NCBI GenBank assembly: GCA_000831005.1
Contig: CP007152.1
Coordinates: forward strand, 1,488,001 to 1,552,000
Origin: Marinobacter salarius
GTDB taxonomy: Bacteria; Pseudomonadota; Gammaproteobacteria; Pseudomonadales; Oleiphilaceae
Direction of reading: 5' to 3'
DNA: 64,000 nt
The notes beneath the pieces were generated by a model. The model saw only the letters and a program-made list of their open reading frames with translations, searched no databases and had not been told where the DNA came from. The translations under genes were made by a program, and so were the position numbers. Numbering within the stretch: the first letter of the stretch is position 1; each line of letters begins with the position of its first letter. This document shows positions 41,863 through 50,544 of this stretch, piece by piece.

Positions 41863-41900
41863 GTGCAAAACGACCGCGGAAAATTGCCGTCGTTTTGCAC
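41863..41900. repeat. 12-bp perfect inverted repeat beside the recombinase genes
   Basis: GTGCAAAACGAC (41863-41874) and GTCGTTTTGCAC (41889-41900) around 14 nt, between the ankyrin gene's 3' end and the excisionase-like gene's 5' end. No T-run follows on either strand, so an operator or recombination site is as likely as a terminator. Confidence 0.6.
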
Positions 41901-41967
41901 AAGTAATAGCGGTTTGTTGTGTCAGGGCATGGATTTTGGCGATGAGCCAAATCGTTAGCTGCGAGGC

Positions 41968-44220
41968 CTATCCTTTGCCGAATACCTCCTTGAGTACTGA
42001 GTGGGCTTGGAACTCAGTAGCGATTTGCAAAGGAGTGACCCATTTGCCTGAATTTTGATCAAGATACGTCTTCTCAAGGATTCCACCGGCGCTGATCATT
42101 CTGTTTACCAAGGCTAGTTCATCACTTTCAATTGCAAGCATAAGGGGGGTGTAGCCCGGGATGGGGTAATTCTGTTCTGCGTTGGTGTCAGCTCTCCGCT
42201 TGATAAGCAGTCCGGCCATAGCCCGCAAAACATCCAGGTCAAACGACTTTTGCTCTGTTTCGACCAGAATTTTTCCGGCCGCTTGGTGGATGTTTTTATA
42301 CCTAGGGTCGGAGGCGACTCGTTCCAGATACTGCCGTTGGGCTTCGAGGGTCATACCAAGACTCCCTGAGGTATATCGCCGGATGCTTTCAAGTAGCACC
42401 TGGTCTTGGGGAACCTGTGTTATCTGTCTTAAGACCTCACTCTTGCCCTTTACCAATCCAATTTTTTGGATGCAGTAGTACAGGGGTGTGCTCAGCTCGA
42501 TGCCGGCTCTGGAATCCGGCGCGCAACCTATATCAAGTAATTTTCGCAGCACATCGAGCCTGTTGGTGTTGATAGCGGCTGTTAGCAGTGATAAGCGCTT
42601 CTTTTGGGTAGTTGCATTCAAAACTTCTGGCTTGTGTGGCTTTTCACTCAGCAAAGTGAAAAACGAATCATCACCTGGCTTTTGGTTCGGGGTAGTTACA
42701 TCCAGCAACTGCACAGCCTGTAATAAAGCAGAGTCGCCCGCTTCAGAAAGCTGATTGACGTCGGCTCCAGCGTCCAACAGTTTTTGTACCGCGTCGGCGT
42801 TCTCCCTCCACACAAAGTAGGTAAGTTGGGGTATGCGCTTTTGACGAAGTTGGCCAATTTTTATCTTCCGGTTCGGCGCCTTGAAGGATGGTTTTTTGGC
42901 AAGGTCGTCATCAGTTACAAAAATCGACCCGAGCAAGTCTGGCTCCTGCTGAGGGTACTCTGCCCCGGGGAACCCGCCGTGAGCAGGAAATATTTTGGTG
43001 AAATGACCGCGATACTGAGGAATAAACCAGTTTTCCAGGTGCTTGTCGTATCGTGACGACACTCCAGATTTGTCGCCGAGATCTAGTGGCACTTCGAGAC
43101 CTAGAACTACCTGACCATTTCGAAGTTGTCTTAGAAAAGTCTTGGGTGGTGATGGGAGCATTGCCGCTACGGCCAAGGCCTCTTGGATAATGAGACCCTG
43201 ATTCGGCCCTGCATGGAAATACGACTGCTCAAACGCTCTCTGGTAGGTCTCAGTGGCACGATCCAATTTTCCTGATAAGGTAAGCCAACGCGCTTCATGC
43301 CAGCTTTGACAATAAGAAAGCGAGCCTGAGGGGGCGATCTGATGCAGAAAAATCTTAAAGTGTGTGAGTGCCTGTTGGGCGAAGACTTGATCCTTGAATG
43401 ACTTTTCCCGGCCAGGGTGCAGCAGAGTCGCGAGCATTACATTCCGCTCCGCGATCAACTTGAACTGGGGAGCTTTTAACATGCACTCCTCAACAACTCT
43501 CGAATGGATATCGCGCAGGTTTGCATTGGAATAACCATGTGCCCGTTCAATTGCGATCTCCCCAATTGGCAGAGCTCGGTAATGATCAACGGCTCGCGCT
43601 GTAACAAGCAGCGCTCGCAATCGAGTTCTCTGTGTTTCATCAAAGAATTTGCCCGCGTCTTGTTGAGAAAAGAGGGCGCTCAGAGAACTCAGGGCAGGTA
43701 GCTGTGCACCCGTTTGCCACCGTCGCATGCGGTCCTTCACTTCTTTGCTAAGCTGGTTATAGAAATCGTCCCAGCCCGGTACCGATAATTCGAGCCATTC
43801 GAACAAACCTTCAATAGCTTGCTTGTCGGGCGACAAATACTGTTCTGGAGGTGGCCCATCGAGGATACTGCAGGCGGTTCTCACGGCCTCAGCTCCGAAG
43901 GCGCTGAATAGATGACTCGAAAGAATTCTTAAAGCCTCTGAGTGGGATAAACCCTCAAGGCTCAGGTTCGCGACAAACCAACTGTATGTTTTGCAGAACC
44001 TGTTTAGCCAGGTGGCCACATTTCTCGCGAAGTCCTCTCCGATGTATCGTGATAGCGGTTCAAACAATACCTTGTCGGTCGCGACGGGAATGGCTCTATA
44101 ATCAAAATCCCATTTACCGGCATGGTCATCAATCCACTTATCAGATCCCTTTGTGTCAAACCCTCGTGCAAGTGACCTAATGATCTCGAGGTGGTTCGGA
44201 TAGGCAGGAGTGCTATGCAA
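41968..44220 (-). CDS. Ankyrin-repeat protein, 750 aa, unrecognised N-terminal region
   Basis: Residues about 465-520 (AVQKLLDAGADVNQLSEAGD), 560-620 (RLDVLRKLLDIGCAPDSRAG) and 690-745 (GYTPLMLAIESDELALVNRM) are ankyrin repeats. The first 450 residues are helical with no domain I recognise and no signal peptide or membrane span. The TTG start overlaps the HicA-like stop by 8 nt and has AGGGAGG seven nt upstream, so start and coupling are well supported. The frame is unbroken for 2.2 kb. It forms a three-gene unit with the HicA-like and 49-aa genes. A role in defence or toxicity is inference from island context only. Confidence 0.72.
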   Translation of the reverse strand: MHSTPAYPNHLEIIRSLARGFDTKGSDKWIDDHAGKWDFDYRAIPVATDKVLFEPLSRYIGEDFARNVATWLNRFCKTYSWFVANLSLEGLSHSEALRILSSHLFSAFGAEAVRTACSILDGPPPEQYLSPDKQAIEGLFEWLELSVPGWDDFYNQLSKEVKDRMRRWQTGAQLPALSSLSALFSQQDAGKFFDETQRTRLRALLVTARAVDHYRALPIGEIAIERAHGYSNANLRDIHSRVVEECMLKAPQFKLIAERNVMLATLLHPGREKSFKDQVFAQQALTHFKIFLHQIAPSGSLSYCQSWHEARWLTLSGKLDRATETYQRAFEQSYFHAGPNQGLIIQEALAVAAMLPSPPKTFLRQLRNGQVVLGLEVPLDLGDKSGVSSRYDKHLENWFIPQYRGHFTKIFPAHGGFPGAEYPQQEPDLLGSIFVTDDDLAKKPSFKAPNRKIKIGQLRQKRIPQLTYFVWRENADAVQKLLDAGADVNQLSEAGDSALLQAVQLLDVTTPNQKPGDDSFFTLLSEKPHKPEVLNATTQKKRLSLLTAAINTNRLDVLRKLLDIGCAPDSRAGIELSTPLYYCIQKIGLVKGKSEVLRQITQVPQDQVLLESIRRYTSGSLGMTLEAQRQYLERVASDPRYKNIHQAAGKILVETEQKSFDLDVLRAMAGLLIKRRADTNAEQNYPIPGYTPLMLAIESDELALVNRMISAGGILEKTYLDQNSGKWVTPLQIATEFQAHSVLKEVFGKG

Positions 44221-44428
44221 GAGTGGCCTCCCTGCGCTCCAGTTGACGAATATCTCGAATGAGGTTCTGTAGGGTCCGTCGGTCGCTGGGGCTCGTCGGG
44301 ATAACCACTTTGCCCACTCCAGGTAGTTCGATTTTCCCGTGCTTTTTGCCAGACTGATAACGCCAGCCGTTCTGAAGTAGCTCTTTAATCAACTGATTTA
44401 TATCCTTATCGCTGCTTACTCGTTTCAT
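44213..44428 (-). CDS. HicA-like small protein (71 aa)
   Basis: MKRVSSDKDINQLIKELLQN, then NGWRYQSGKKHGKIELPGVG and VVIPTSPSDRRTLQNLIRDI: the dsRBD-like HicA pattern of a helix, a strand with Gly-x-x-x-x-x-Lys-x-His, and a final strand-helix. The catalytic His would be that of KKHGK. HicA toxins are mRNA interferases normally paired with HicB; no HicB gene is adjacent. The start is ATG 44428, with GGGAGA upstream; a longer open frame runs upstream but overlaps the 49-aa gene. The family link is moderate. Confidence 0.65.
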   Translation of the reverse strand: MKRVSSDKDINQLIKELLQNGWRYQSGKKHGKIELPGVGKVVIPTSPSDRRTLQNLIRDIRQLERREATLA

Positions 44429-44480
44429 CGTACTCTCCCGCAACAATCGAGCGGGCACAAGGCCCGCTCTCTTGTAATGC

Positions 44481-44630
44481 CTATTCAGAATCCTTTTTTG
44501 CAACAGTTCTCTGAGCCCTGGCGACAAATGAATCCTTACTAACTCCACCGCCAGATTGCTTAGCGGTGGCGCTCTGGATCCTTGCCACATCTGCGGCGGT
44601 CATGGGCTTGCTTGAAGGTTTCTTGCTCAT
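44481..44630 (-). CDS. 49-aa basic small protein leading the ankyrin cassette
   Basis: Reads MSKKPSSKPMTAADVARIQS, then ATAKQSGGGVSKDSFVARAQ and RTVAKKDSE, with GGAG 7 nt before the ATG at 44630. The pattern (MTxxxxARIQSAxAKxxGGxxxKxSFxARAQ) recalls short bacterial proteins sometimes labelled as seed-maturation-like; I am not certain of that match. It is strongly basic. It is the first gene of the cassette, 52 nt upstream of the HicA-like gene. Confidence 0.7.
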   Translation of the reverse strand: MSKKPSSKPMTAADVARIQSATAKQSGGGVSKDSFVARAQRTVAKKDSE

Positions 44631-44965
44631 GTCATATCTCCGTTCATTGGTTGTTTGAATCGTCCCATCGGGACCCTTTGAAATTTACAGACGCGGAGAT
44701 AAATCGTCGGCAGCGCAGTTGGAGGAAAAATCTGATTTTTTGAGGATTGATATTCGGTGGGCTTACGTAGAGCTATTTTTACCACTCGATTGAAACCATA
44801 AATTCCAACCTTTCTGCCGTTTTGGGAATTTCATTCAAATCCAAATCAGGCAGATTCCATCATTTGACCATCTCGCCTGATTTGGATCGGTGCCACGGCT
44901 CGCGTATCTGATTTGGAAACTTCACCCAATTCCCAAATCTCGAATTTGTTTAATCACTCTGCGAT
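44631..44965. other. 335-nt AT-rich right edge of the island, no gene seen
   Basis: Lies upstream of the ankyrin cassette, so it should hold its promoter; no strong sigma-70 hexamer pair was found by eye. The last 150 nt contain repeated GATTTGG-type words on both strands, listed separately. No coding potential recognised. Confidence 0.6.
44840..44886. repeat. 12-bp perfect inverted repeat within a cluster of ATTTGG words
   Basis: TCCAAATCAGGC (44840-44851) and GCCTGATTTGGA (44875-44886) around 23 nt. Further copies of ATTTGG or CCAAAT lie at about 44910-44916, 44932-44938 and 44963-44968 in alternating orientation. It is close to the junction with hrpA. Confidence 0.65.
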
Positions 44966-47900
44966 TTGGGAGCCATGCTTACCTTTCGCAGTCTCAGCAA
45001 GGTACTGCGACACGCCGAGCTGCGCCATACCGAAGTTCTACCATTATATTCTCGGCTCAGTAACCAGGAACAGAACCGGATATTCCAGGGCCACCGGGGG
45101 CGTCGGATCGTGCTCTCCACCAACGTCGCGGAGACCTCCCTGACCGTGCCCGGCATACGCTATGTCATCGACACCGGCGTGGCCCGTATCAGCCGTTACA
45201 GCGTACGTTCCAAAATCCAGCGCCTGCCCATTGAGCCGGTGTCCCAGGCCAGCGCCAACCAGCGTGCCGGGCGCTGTGGCCGGGTTGCTCCGGGGATTTG
45301 TTTCCGGCTTTACGACGAAACCGATTTCATCAACCGGCCCGAGTACACCGACCCGGAGATCCTGCGCACCAACCTGGCCTCGGTTATTCTGCAGATGACC
45401 ACCTGGGGGCTTGGGGATATCCGCCATTTCCCGTTCCTGGAGCCACCGGACCGTCGCCTGATCAACGATGGCTACAAATTGCTCGAAGAGCTTGGAGCCG
45501 TTGATGACAAGCGCCGTCTGACAAACCTTGGCCGCACCATGGCACGCCTGCCGCTGGACCCAAGGCTGGCGCGCATGCTGGTGACCTCCTCGGAACAGGG
45601 CAGTCTGGCAGAAACGTTGGTGATCATTGCCGGCCTGAGCGTTCAGGACCCGAGAGAGCGCCCCCAGGACAAACAGCAGGCTGCCGATCAGGCCCACGCG
45701 CCGTTCAATGACAAGGAATCGGATTTCCTGACCTTGTTGAATATCTGGAATTTCTACGAGGAACAGCGCCAGGAACTGTCCCAGAATCAGCTGAAAAAGG
45801 TCTGCCAGAAAAGCTTTCTGTCGTGGATGCGGATGCGGGAGTGGCGCGACATTCACCGGCAACTGACGCTGATTTGCCGTGAGCAGAAACTGAAACTGAA
45901 CAGAGATGCGGCCAGTTACGAGTCTTTGCACAAAGCCATTCTTGCGGGTTTGCTGGGCCAGGTGGCGGTGAAGCTTGAAAAGAAGGAGTATCTGGCCACC
46001 CGCAACCGTAAGGTCATGATCTTTCCGGGCTCAAAAGTGTCGAAAACCGGCCCGAAGTGGATTGTGGCGGCGGAAATTGTCGAAACCAGCCGCGTGTTTG
46101 CGCGGGTGGTGGCGAAGATTGAGCCGGAGTGGATCGAGCCCCTGGCCGGGCATGTGGTGAAGCATCACTCTTCGAACCCCACTGGGAACAGAAACGTGGC
46201 CAGGTCATGGGCTATGAAAAGGTCAGTCTCTACGGCCTGGACATTATTGCCAAGCGCCGAATTCCCTACAGCAAGGTGGACCCGGAGGAGTGTCGCAACC
46301 TGTTCATCCGCCGTGCCCTGGTGGAAGGCGATTACCAGTCCAAAGCGCCTTTTATTGCCCGTAACCGGGAACTGTTGGACACCGTTGAAAACCTGGAGCG
46401 CAAAACGCGGCGGCGGGATCTGTTGGTGGAGGACGAAGTGCTGGTGGCGTTTTATGACCAGCGGCTGCCAGCGGACATTGTTAGCGGCCGGCATTTCGAA
46501 AGCTGGTGGAAGCAGCTGAGTGCTGACCAGCTCCGTGACATGGAATTGACGGAGGCCGATATCCTCCAGCGCCCGGTGGATGAGCAGGCGGGCTCACTGT
46601 ATCCGGACTACCTGGAGTGGGAAGGGGTGAGATATCCCCTGAGTTATGAGTTCGAACCCACCAGTGAGCGCGATGGCGTTACGCTCCAGGCACCGGTGAT
46701 GGCCCTGAAACAGCTTCCGGCGCGGCGGCTTGAATGGCTTGTGCCGGGGCTCTTGAGGGAGAAGTGCATCGCACTGGTCAAAGGCCTTCCGAAGGCGTTG
46801 AGGCGCAACTTTGTACCGGTACCGGATTTCGTGGATGCGGCTCTGGAAAACCTTCAGGCTTCAAACGAGCCATTGGCGCTGCAGCTGGGCGAACAGCTCC
46901 GGCGAATGACGGGTGTCAGGATTGACGCCGATGCCTGGCCACAGGAGGATCTGCCGAAGCACCTGAGAATGAATCTTCGGGTTGTTGATGATGCGGGCAA
47001 GCCCATCGCCGAGGGGCGGGAAACCGAAAAGCTGCAAAGCGAACTGGAAGGGCGGGCAGAAGCTGCGTTGTCTTCGGCAACCCGCAGGGAGCCCTCGACC
47101 GAGGCAGCGAGTGTGTCAACGCGATGGGATTTCGGGTCGCTGCCCGAATCCGTCAGGACCGAAAAAGGCGGTATGGAAGTCACCGTATACCCGGCATTGG
47201 AGGACACGGGGGATTCCGTTCGCCAGACACGGTTCCTGGACCGGCTTACGGCGGAGGATGCAACTCGCAAGGCGGTGGCGCGACTGATATTGGTTCGGCT
47301 GGGCAATACGCTGGAGGACATCGAGCGGCGGCTGCCGAACTTCAAGTCATCGGCGTTGATGTTCGCGCCGGTGGGCAAAGCCCGGGTGTTGCTGGATGAC
47401 CTGTTGCTGGCCACGGCGATGCAGCATTTTGTGCCCGATGACGTACCCCGGGACAACAACGCGTTCGAGAACGCATTTAACGCCAGGAGGGCGGAATTCG
47501 TACCGGCACTTGAGCAGGCTGACGAGCGGCTGCACCAGGCCATGACGGGCTATCATGGCGTGATGAAACAGCTCAAGGGCAAAATCAACCTCGCGCTCGC
47601 GAACAGTATGGCCGACTTGAAGTTTCAGCTGCAAAATCTTGTGTATCCGGGTTTTATTGTTGCCACGCCGCCGGAATGGCTTGCCCATTTTGGACGCTAT
47701 TTCGAGGCAGCCAGCATCCGTTTTGAGAAAATGCCCAGGGAGCTCGGGCGGGAGCGGGAGTTCCTGCACACCATGGAGCCGCTCTGGTCCCGCTACGCCA
47801 GCAAACGCGATGAGCAGCAACGCCAGGGGGTAAGGGACCCGGAGCTATTGCTCTATCGATGGATGCTTGAGGAATTTCGGGTCTCTTTCTTTGCACAACA

Positions 47901-47967
47901 GCTGGGCACGACCGTGCCGGTATCGGTCAAGCGCCTCGACAGGCAGTGGGAGCAGACGCGCGTGTAA
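44966..47967 (+). pseudogene. hrpA: ATP-dependent RNA helicase HrpA, N-terminal third missing, one frame break
   Basis: Homology to HrpA begins near 45000 (VLRHAELRHTEVLPLYSRLS) and runs to the normal C-terminus. It includes helicase domain 2 (GRRIVLSTNVAETSLTVPGI, QASANQRAGRCGRVAPGICF), the ratchet/OB region and the long HrpA-specific C-terminal domain (DUF3418). The first RecA-like domain with Walker A and DEAH, about 290 residues, is absent: the island abuts directly. Helicase activity cannot remain in this copy. A separate one-base loss near 46170 breaks the frame before FEPHWEQKRGQVMGYEKVSL. The open frame from 44966 carries about 11 residues of non-HrpA sequence. Confidence 0.9.
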
Positions 47968-48068
47968 GCCGGTCACGTTTGCGGGCAAAACGTTTAGACT
48001 GTGTTAGTATTTGGTCAATATTGGTGCAGTTAGATTGTTTGTTTTTACAACTATGACGTGGGGTTAGC

Positions 48069-49190
48069 GTGATTAGAGCCGTTATCAGCGGGACCGGGTT
48101 GTACACACCGCCAGCAACCATTACCAACGAAGAACTGGTGGAGGCATTCAATGCCTTCGTCGAACTTCACAACGCACGTCATGCTGACGATATTGCCAGT
48201 GGCGATCTTGAGCCCCTGCAACCGTCTTCGTCCGCTTTTATTGAAAAAGCGTCCGGCATCAAGCGTCGCCACGTGATTGACAAGCAGGGCATTCTCGACC
48301 CTGAACGGATGTGCCCGAACATACCGGACCGACCCAACGAAGAAGCCTCGGTGCAATGCGAGATGGCGCTGGCAGCCTGCGAAGAGGCTCTCAAACAGGC
48401 CGGCAAGACCGCGGCCGATGTCGATGCGGTTATTGTCGCCTGCTCCAACATGCAGCGCCCGTACCCGGCTATTTCCGTTGAGGTACAGGACGCGTTGGGC
48501 ATTGAGGGCTTTGCCTACGACATGAACGTGGCGTGCAGTTCCGCGACCTTTGGGCTGCAGGCGGCGGCGAACGCCGTAGAGAATGGCACGGCCAGGGCGG
48601 TGCTGGTGGTTAGTCCGGAAATCTGCTCCGGCCACCTGAATTTCCGTGACCGGGACAGCCACTTCATTTTTGGCGATGCCTGTACCGCCATCCTGGTGGA
48701 AAGAGACGCCGATGTTGCGGAAGGGCAGGGTTTTGAGGTTCTTGGAACCAGCCTGCTGACCAAGTACTCCAATAACATTCGCAACAACTTTGGTTTCCTG
48801 AATCGGGGCGATAAAGAGGGCATTAACAAGCCGGACAAGCTGTTCGTGCAACAGGGGCGCAAGGTGTTCAAGGAAGTGTCGCCGTTGGTGGCGGAAACGA
48901 TCCTCAAACAGCTGTCCAGCCTGTCGTTGTCGCCAGATGACCTCAAGCGAATGTGGCTGCACCAGGCCAACCTGAATATGAACCAACTGATCGCCCGCAA
49001 GGTGTTGGGGCGCGACGCGGACACGAAAGAGGCGCCGGTCATTCTGGATGAGTACGCCAACACCAGCTCCGCTGGCTCGATCATTGCGTTCCACAAACAC
49101 AAGGACGACTTTGGCGCTGGTGAACTGGGCGTGATCTGTTCGTTTGGTGCAGGCTATTCCATCGGCAGCGTTGTGGTTCGCCGCCGATAG
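48069..49190 (+). CDS. FabH-like beta-ketoacyl-ACP synthase III
   Basis: A 373-aa KAS III-type condensing enzyme with the full catalytic set: Cys in YDMNVACSSATFGLQAAANA, His in RMWLHQANLNMNQLIARKVL, Asn in EYANTSSAGSIIAFH and the final GAGYSIGSVV. It is longer than housekeeping FabH (about 320 aa) and resembles the pseudomonad KAS III that can condense medium-chain acyl-CoA. It starts at GTG. It is followed, convergently, by a hotdog thioesterase gene and then by MlaA and a patatin-like lipase, a lipid-oriented neighbourhood. Confidence 0.88.
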   Translation: MIRAVISGTGLYTPPATITNEELVEAFNAFVELHNARHADDIASGDLEPLQPSSSAFIEKASGIKRRHVIDKQGILDPERMCPNIPDRPNEEASVQCEMALAACEEALKQAGKTAADVDAVIVACSNMQRPYPAISVEVQDALGIEGFAYDMNVACSSATFGLQAAANAVENGTARAVLVVSPEICSGHLNFRDRDSHFIFGDACTAILVERDADVAEGQGFEVLGTSLLTKYSNNIRNNFGFLNRGDKEGINKPDKLFVQQGRKVFKEVSPLVAETILKQLSSLSLSPDDLKRMWLHQANLNMNQLIARKVLGRDADTKEAPVILDEYANTSSAGSIIAFHKHKDDFGAGELGVICSFGAGYSIGSVVVRRR

Positions 49191-49214
49191 GGTCTGGGGT
49201 GGCGATAGGCGGTC

Positions 49215-49621
49215 TTAACTGGCCGCCAACGCCCTGAGCTTGTCAGGCAGCGCCATCGACGTGCGTTTGGTGCGGTCAAACCAGACAATTTTCGCATAGC
49301 CTTCCGCGTAGAGTGTGCCTGTCTCGGTATCGGTCAGCGTATGATAGGTATCGAGCTGGTATTGCCGGCTTTGTCGGCGTATGTTCTGACCTCAACCGTT
49401 GCCGGATGGGCCAGTTCCTTCAGAAAGGTGGCGCTGGTCTTTATAATGACCGGACCGTCGGGGTCGTTTTCCGCGCCCAGCTCCAGGGACGCCAGCCAGG
49501 TGATGCGGGCTTCCTCGAAAAAGCGGAAATAAACCGTATTGTTGGCATGGCCGTATGCGTCCATATCTCCCCAGCGCAAAGGCATGGAGAGTGTGCTAAC
49601 CAGATTCCCGGGTACTGACAT
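49215..49621 (-). CDS. YbgC-like acyl-CoA thioesterase (one frame break)
   Basis: A single hotdog-fold thioesterase of about 135 aa, with the active-site strand LRWGDMDAYGHANNTVYFRF (Asp and His/Asn) and FFEEARITWLASL. The frame breaks near 49365: the N-terminal frame stops at SSIPIIR, while the next frame continues QLDTYHTLTDTETGTLYAEG to the end at 49215. One lost base joins them. Members hydrolyse short- to medium-chain acyl-CoA. Convergent with the KAS III gene, 24 nt apart. Confidence 0.83.
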
Positions 49622-49716
49622 CGGGGCTACTCCTGAAGCAAGGGGTTAATAATAAAAAAGCAGAGCGCCGGTATTTTCGACGAACAGTAACAGTTTTAAC
49701 AACCTCAGGTCTGACG

Positions 49717-50508
49717 ATGAGAGACATTTTTTTCCGGCACCCAGCAATCGGCGCCCTGATTTTTATCTGCCTGTTTTCAGGCAATGCGGTCGCGCAAACC
49801 GTGCAGCCAGTCGATCCTGACATGGCAGAACGAAAGCTTGACGCCCCTCCGAGCGAGGTCGATCCCTATGAGGACTGGAACCGGAAGGTCTATGGCTTCA
49901 ACGAAACCATCGACAACTGGTTCCTCCGCCCTGTTGCGAAAGGATACCGCACCGTCATGCCAGGCTTTGCGGACCGTGCTGTCACCAATTTCTTCAACAA
50001 CCTGACTGAAATACGTAACTTCGCCAACAGTATCTTCCAATTGAAGGGAGAGTCTGCCGTCGTGGCGGCGGGTAGGTTTACCTACAATACGGTTTTTGGT
50101 CTGGGCGGGTTGATTGATGTGGCTACCATGTTCGATTTGCCTGAGCGTCCAGAAGACTTTGGCCAGACCTTGGGCTACTGGGGCACGGGCTCTGGACCTT
50201 ACCTGATGCTGCCGTTTTTGGGGCCTTCGAATCCCCGGGACTTTGGTGGGTTTGTATCCGACAACCTGTTGTTGCCCTCAGCCTGGGACCTGGCTGAAAC
50301 GCCGGATGTCTATTATGCGAGGGCGCTTCAGATTGTTGACAAGCGTGCCGATCTGATCCCTGCGGAAGGGTTCATCTCAGGTGACGGCTATACGTTCGTG
50401 AGAAACGCGTACCTGCAACGGCGGGCTTACCTGATCAATGATGGCAGAACCGTAGACGATCCATTTGCCAGCGATGACGATGAGGATTTGATGCTCGAGG
50501 ATTTCTGA
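49717..50508 (+). CDS. mlaA: MlaA (VacJ) phospholipid transport protein
   Basis: MlaA removes mislocalised phospholipids from the outer leaflet of the outer membrane. The 263-aa product has a signal peptide (HPAIGALIFICLFSGNAVAQ) and the family core EDWNRKVYGFNETIDNWFLR, FFNNLTEIRNFANSIFQLKG, FGQTLGYWGTGSGPYLMLPF and GPSNPRDFGGF. A lipobox is not obvious, unlike E. coli MlaA, so anchoring may differ. The MCE operon at 30-33 kb could be its inner-membrane partner, but the two are not linked. Confidence 0.9.
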   Translation: MRDIFFRHPAIGALIFICLFSGNAVAQTVQPVDPDMAERKLDAPPSEVDPYEDWNRKVYGFNETIDNWFLRPVAKGYRTVMPGFADRAVTNFFNNLTEIRNFANSIFQLKGESAVVAAGRFTYNTVFGLGGLIDVATMFDLPERPEDFGQTLGYWGTGSGPYLMLPFLGPSNPRDFGGFVSDNLLLPSAWDLAETPDVYYARALQIVDKRADLIPAEGFISGDGYTFVRNAYLQRRAYLINDGRTVDDPFASDDDEDLMLEDF

Positions 50509-50544
50509 CGCATCGAATCGGCTGGAACAACGGAGGTTTACCAG

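Larger units (their letters stand above)
33779..44990. mobile_element. Accessory island: Wadjet-like defence, toxin-antitoxin, recombinase, ankyrin cassette
   Basis: All eleven genes lie on the minus strand between tRNA-Cys and a decapitated hrpA. Contents: JetD, JetC, JetB, JetA, VapC-like, PHD-like, tyrosine recombinase, excisionase-like protein, ankyrin protein, HicA-like protein and a 49-aa protein. The edges are visibly AT-rich (33779-33900 and 44650-44960). I could not find a clear direct repeat of the tRNA-Cys 3' end on the right side, so exact attachment sites are not established, and the left edge is assigned only by the change of content. Confidence 0.7.
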
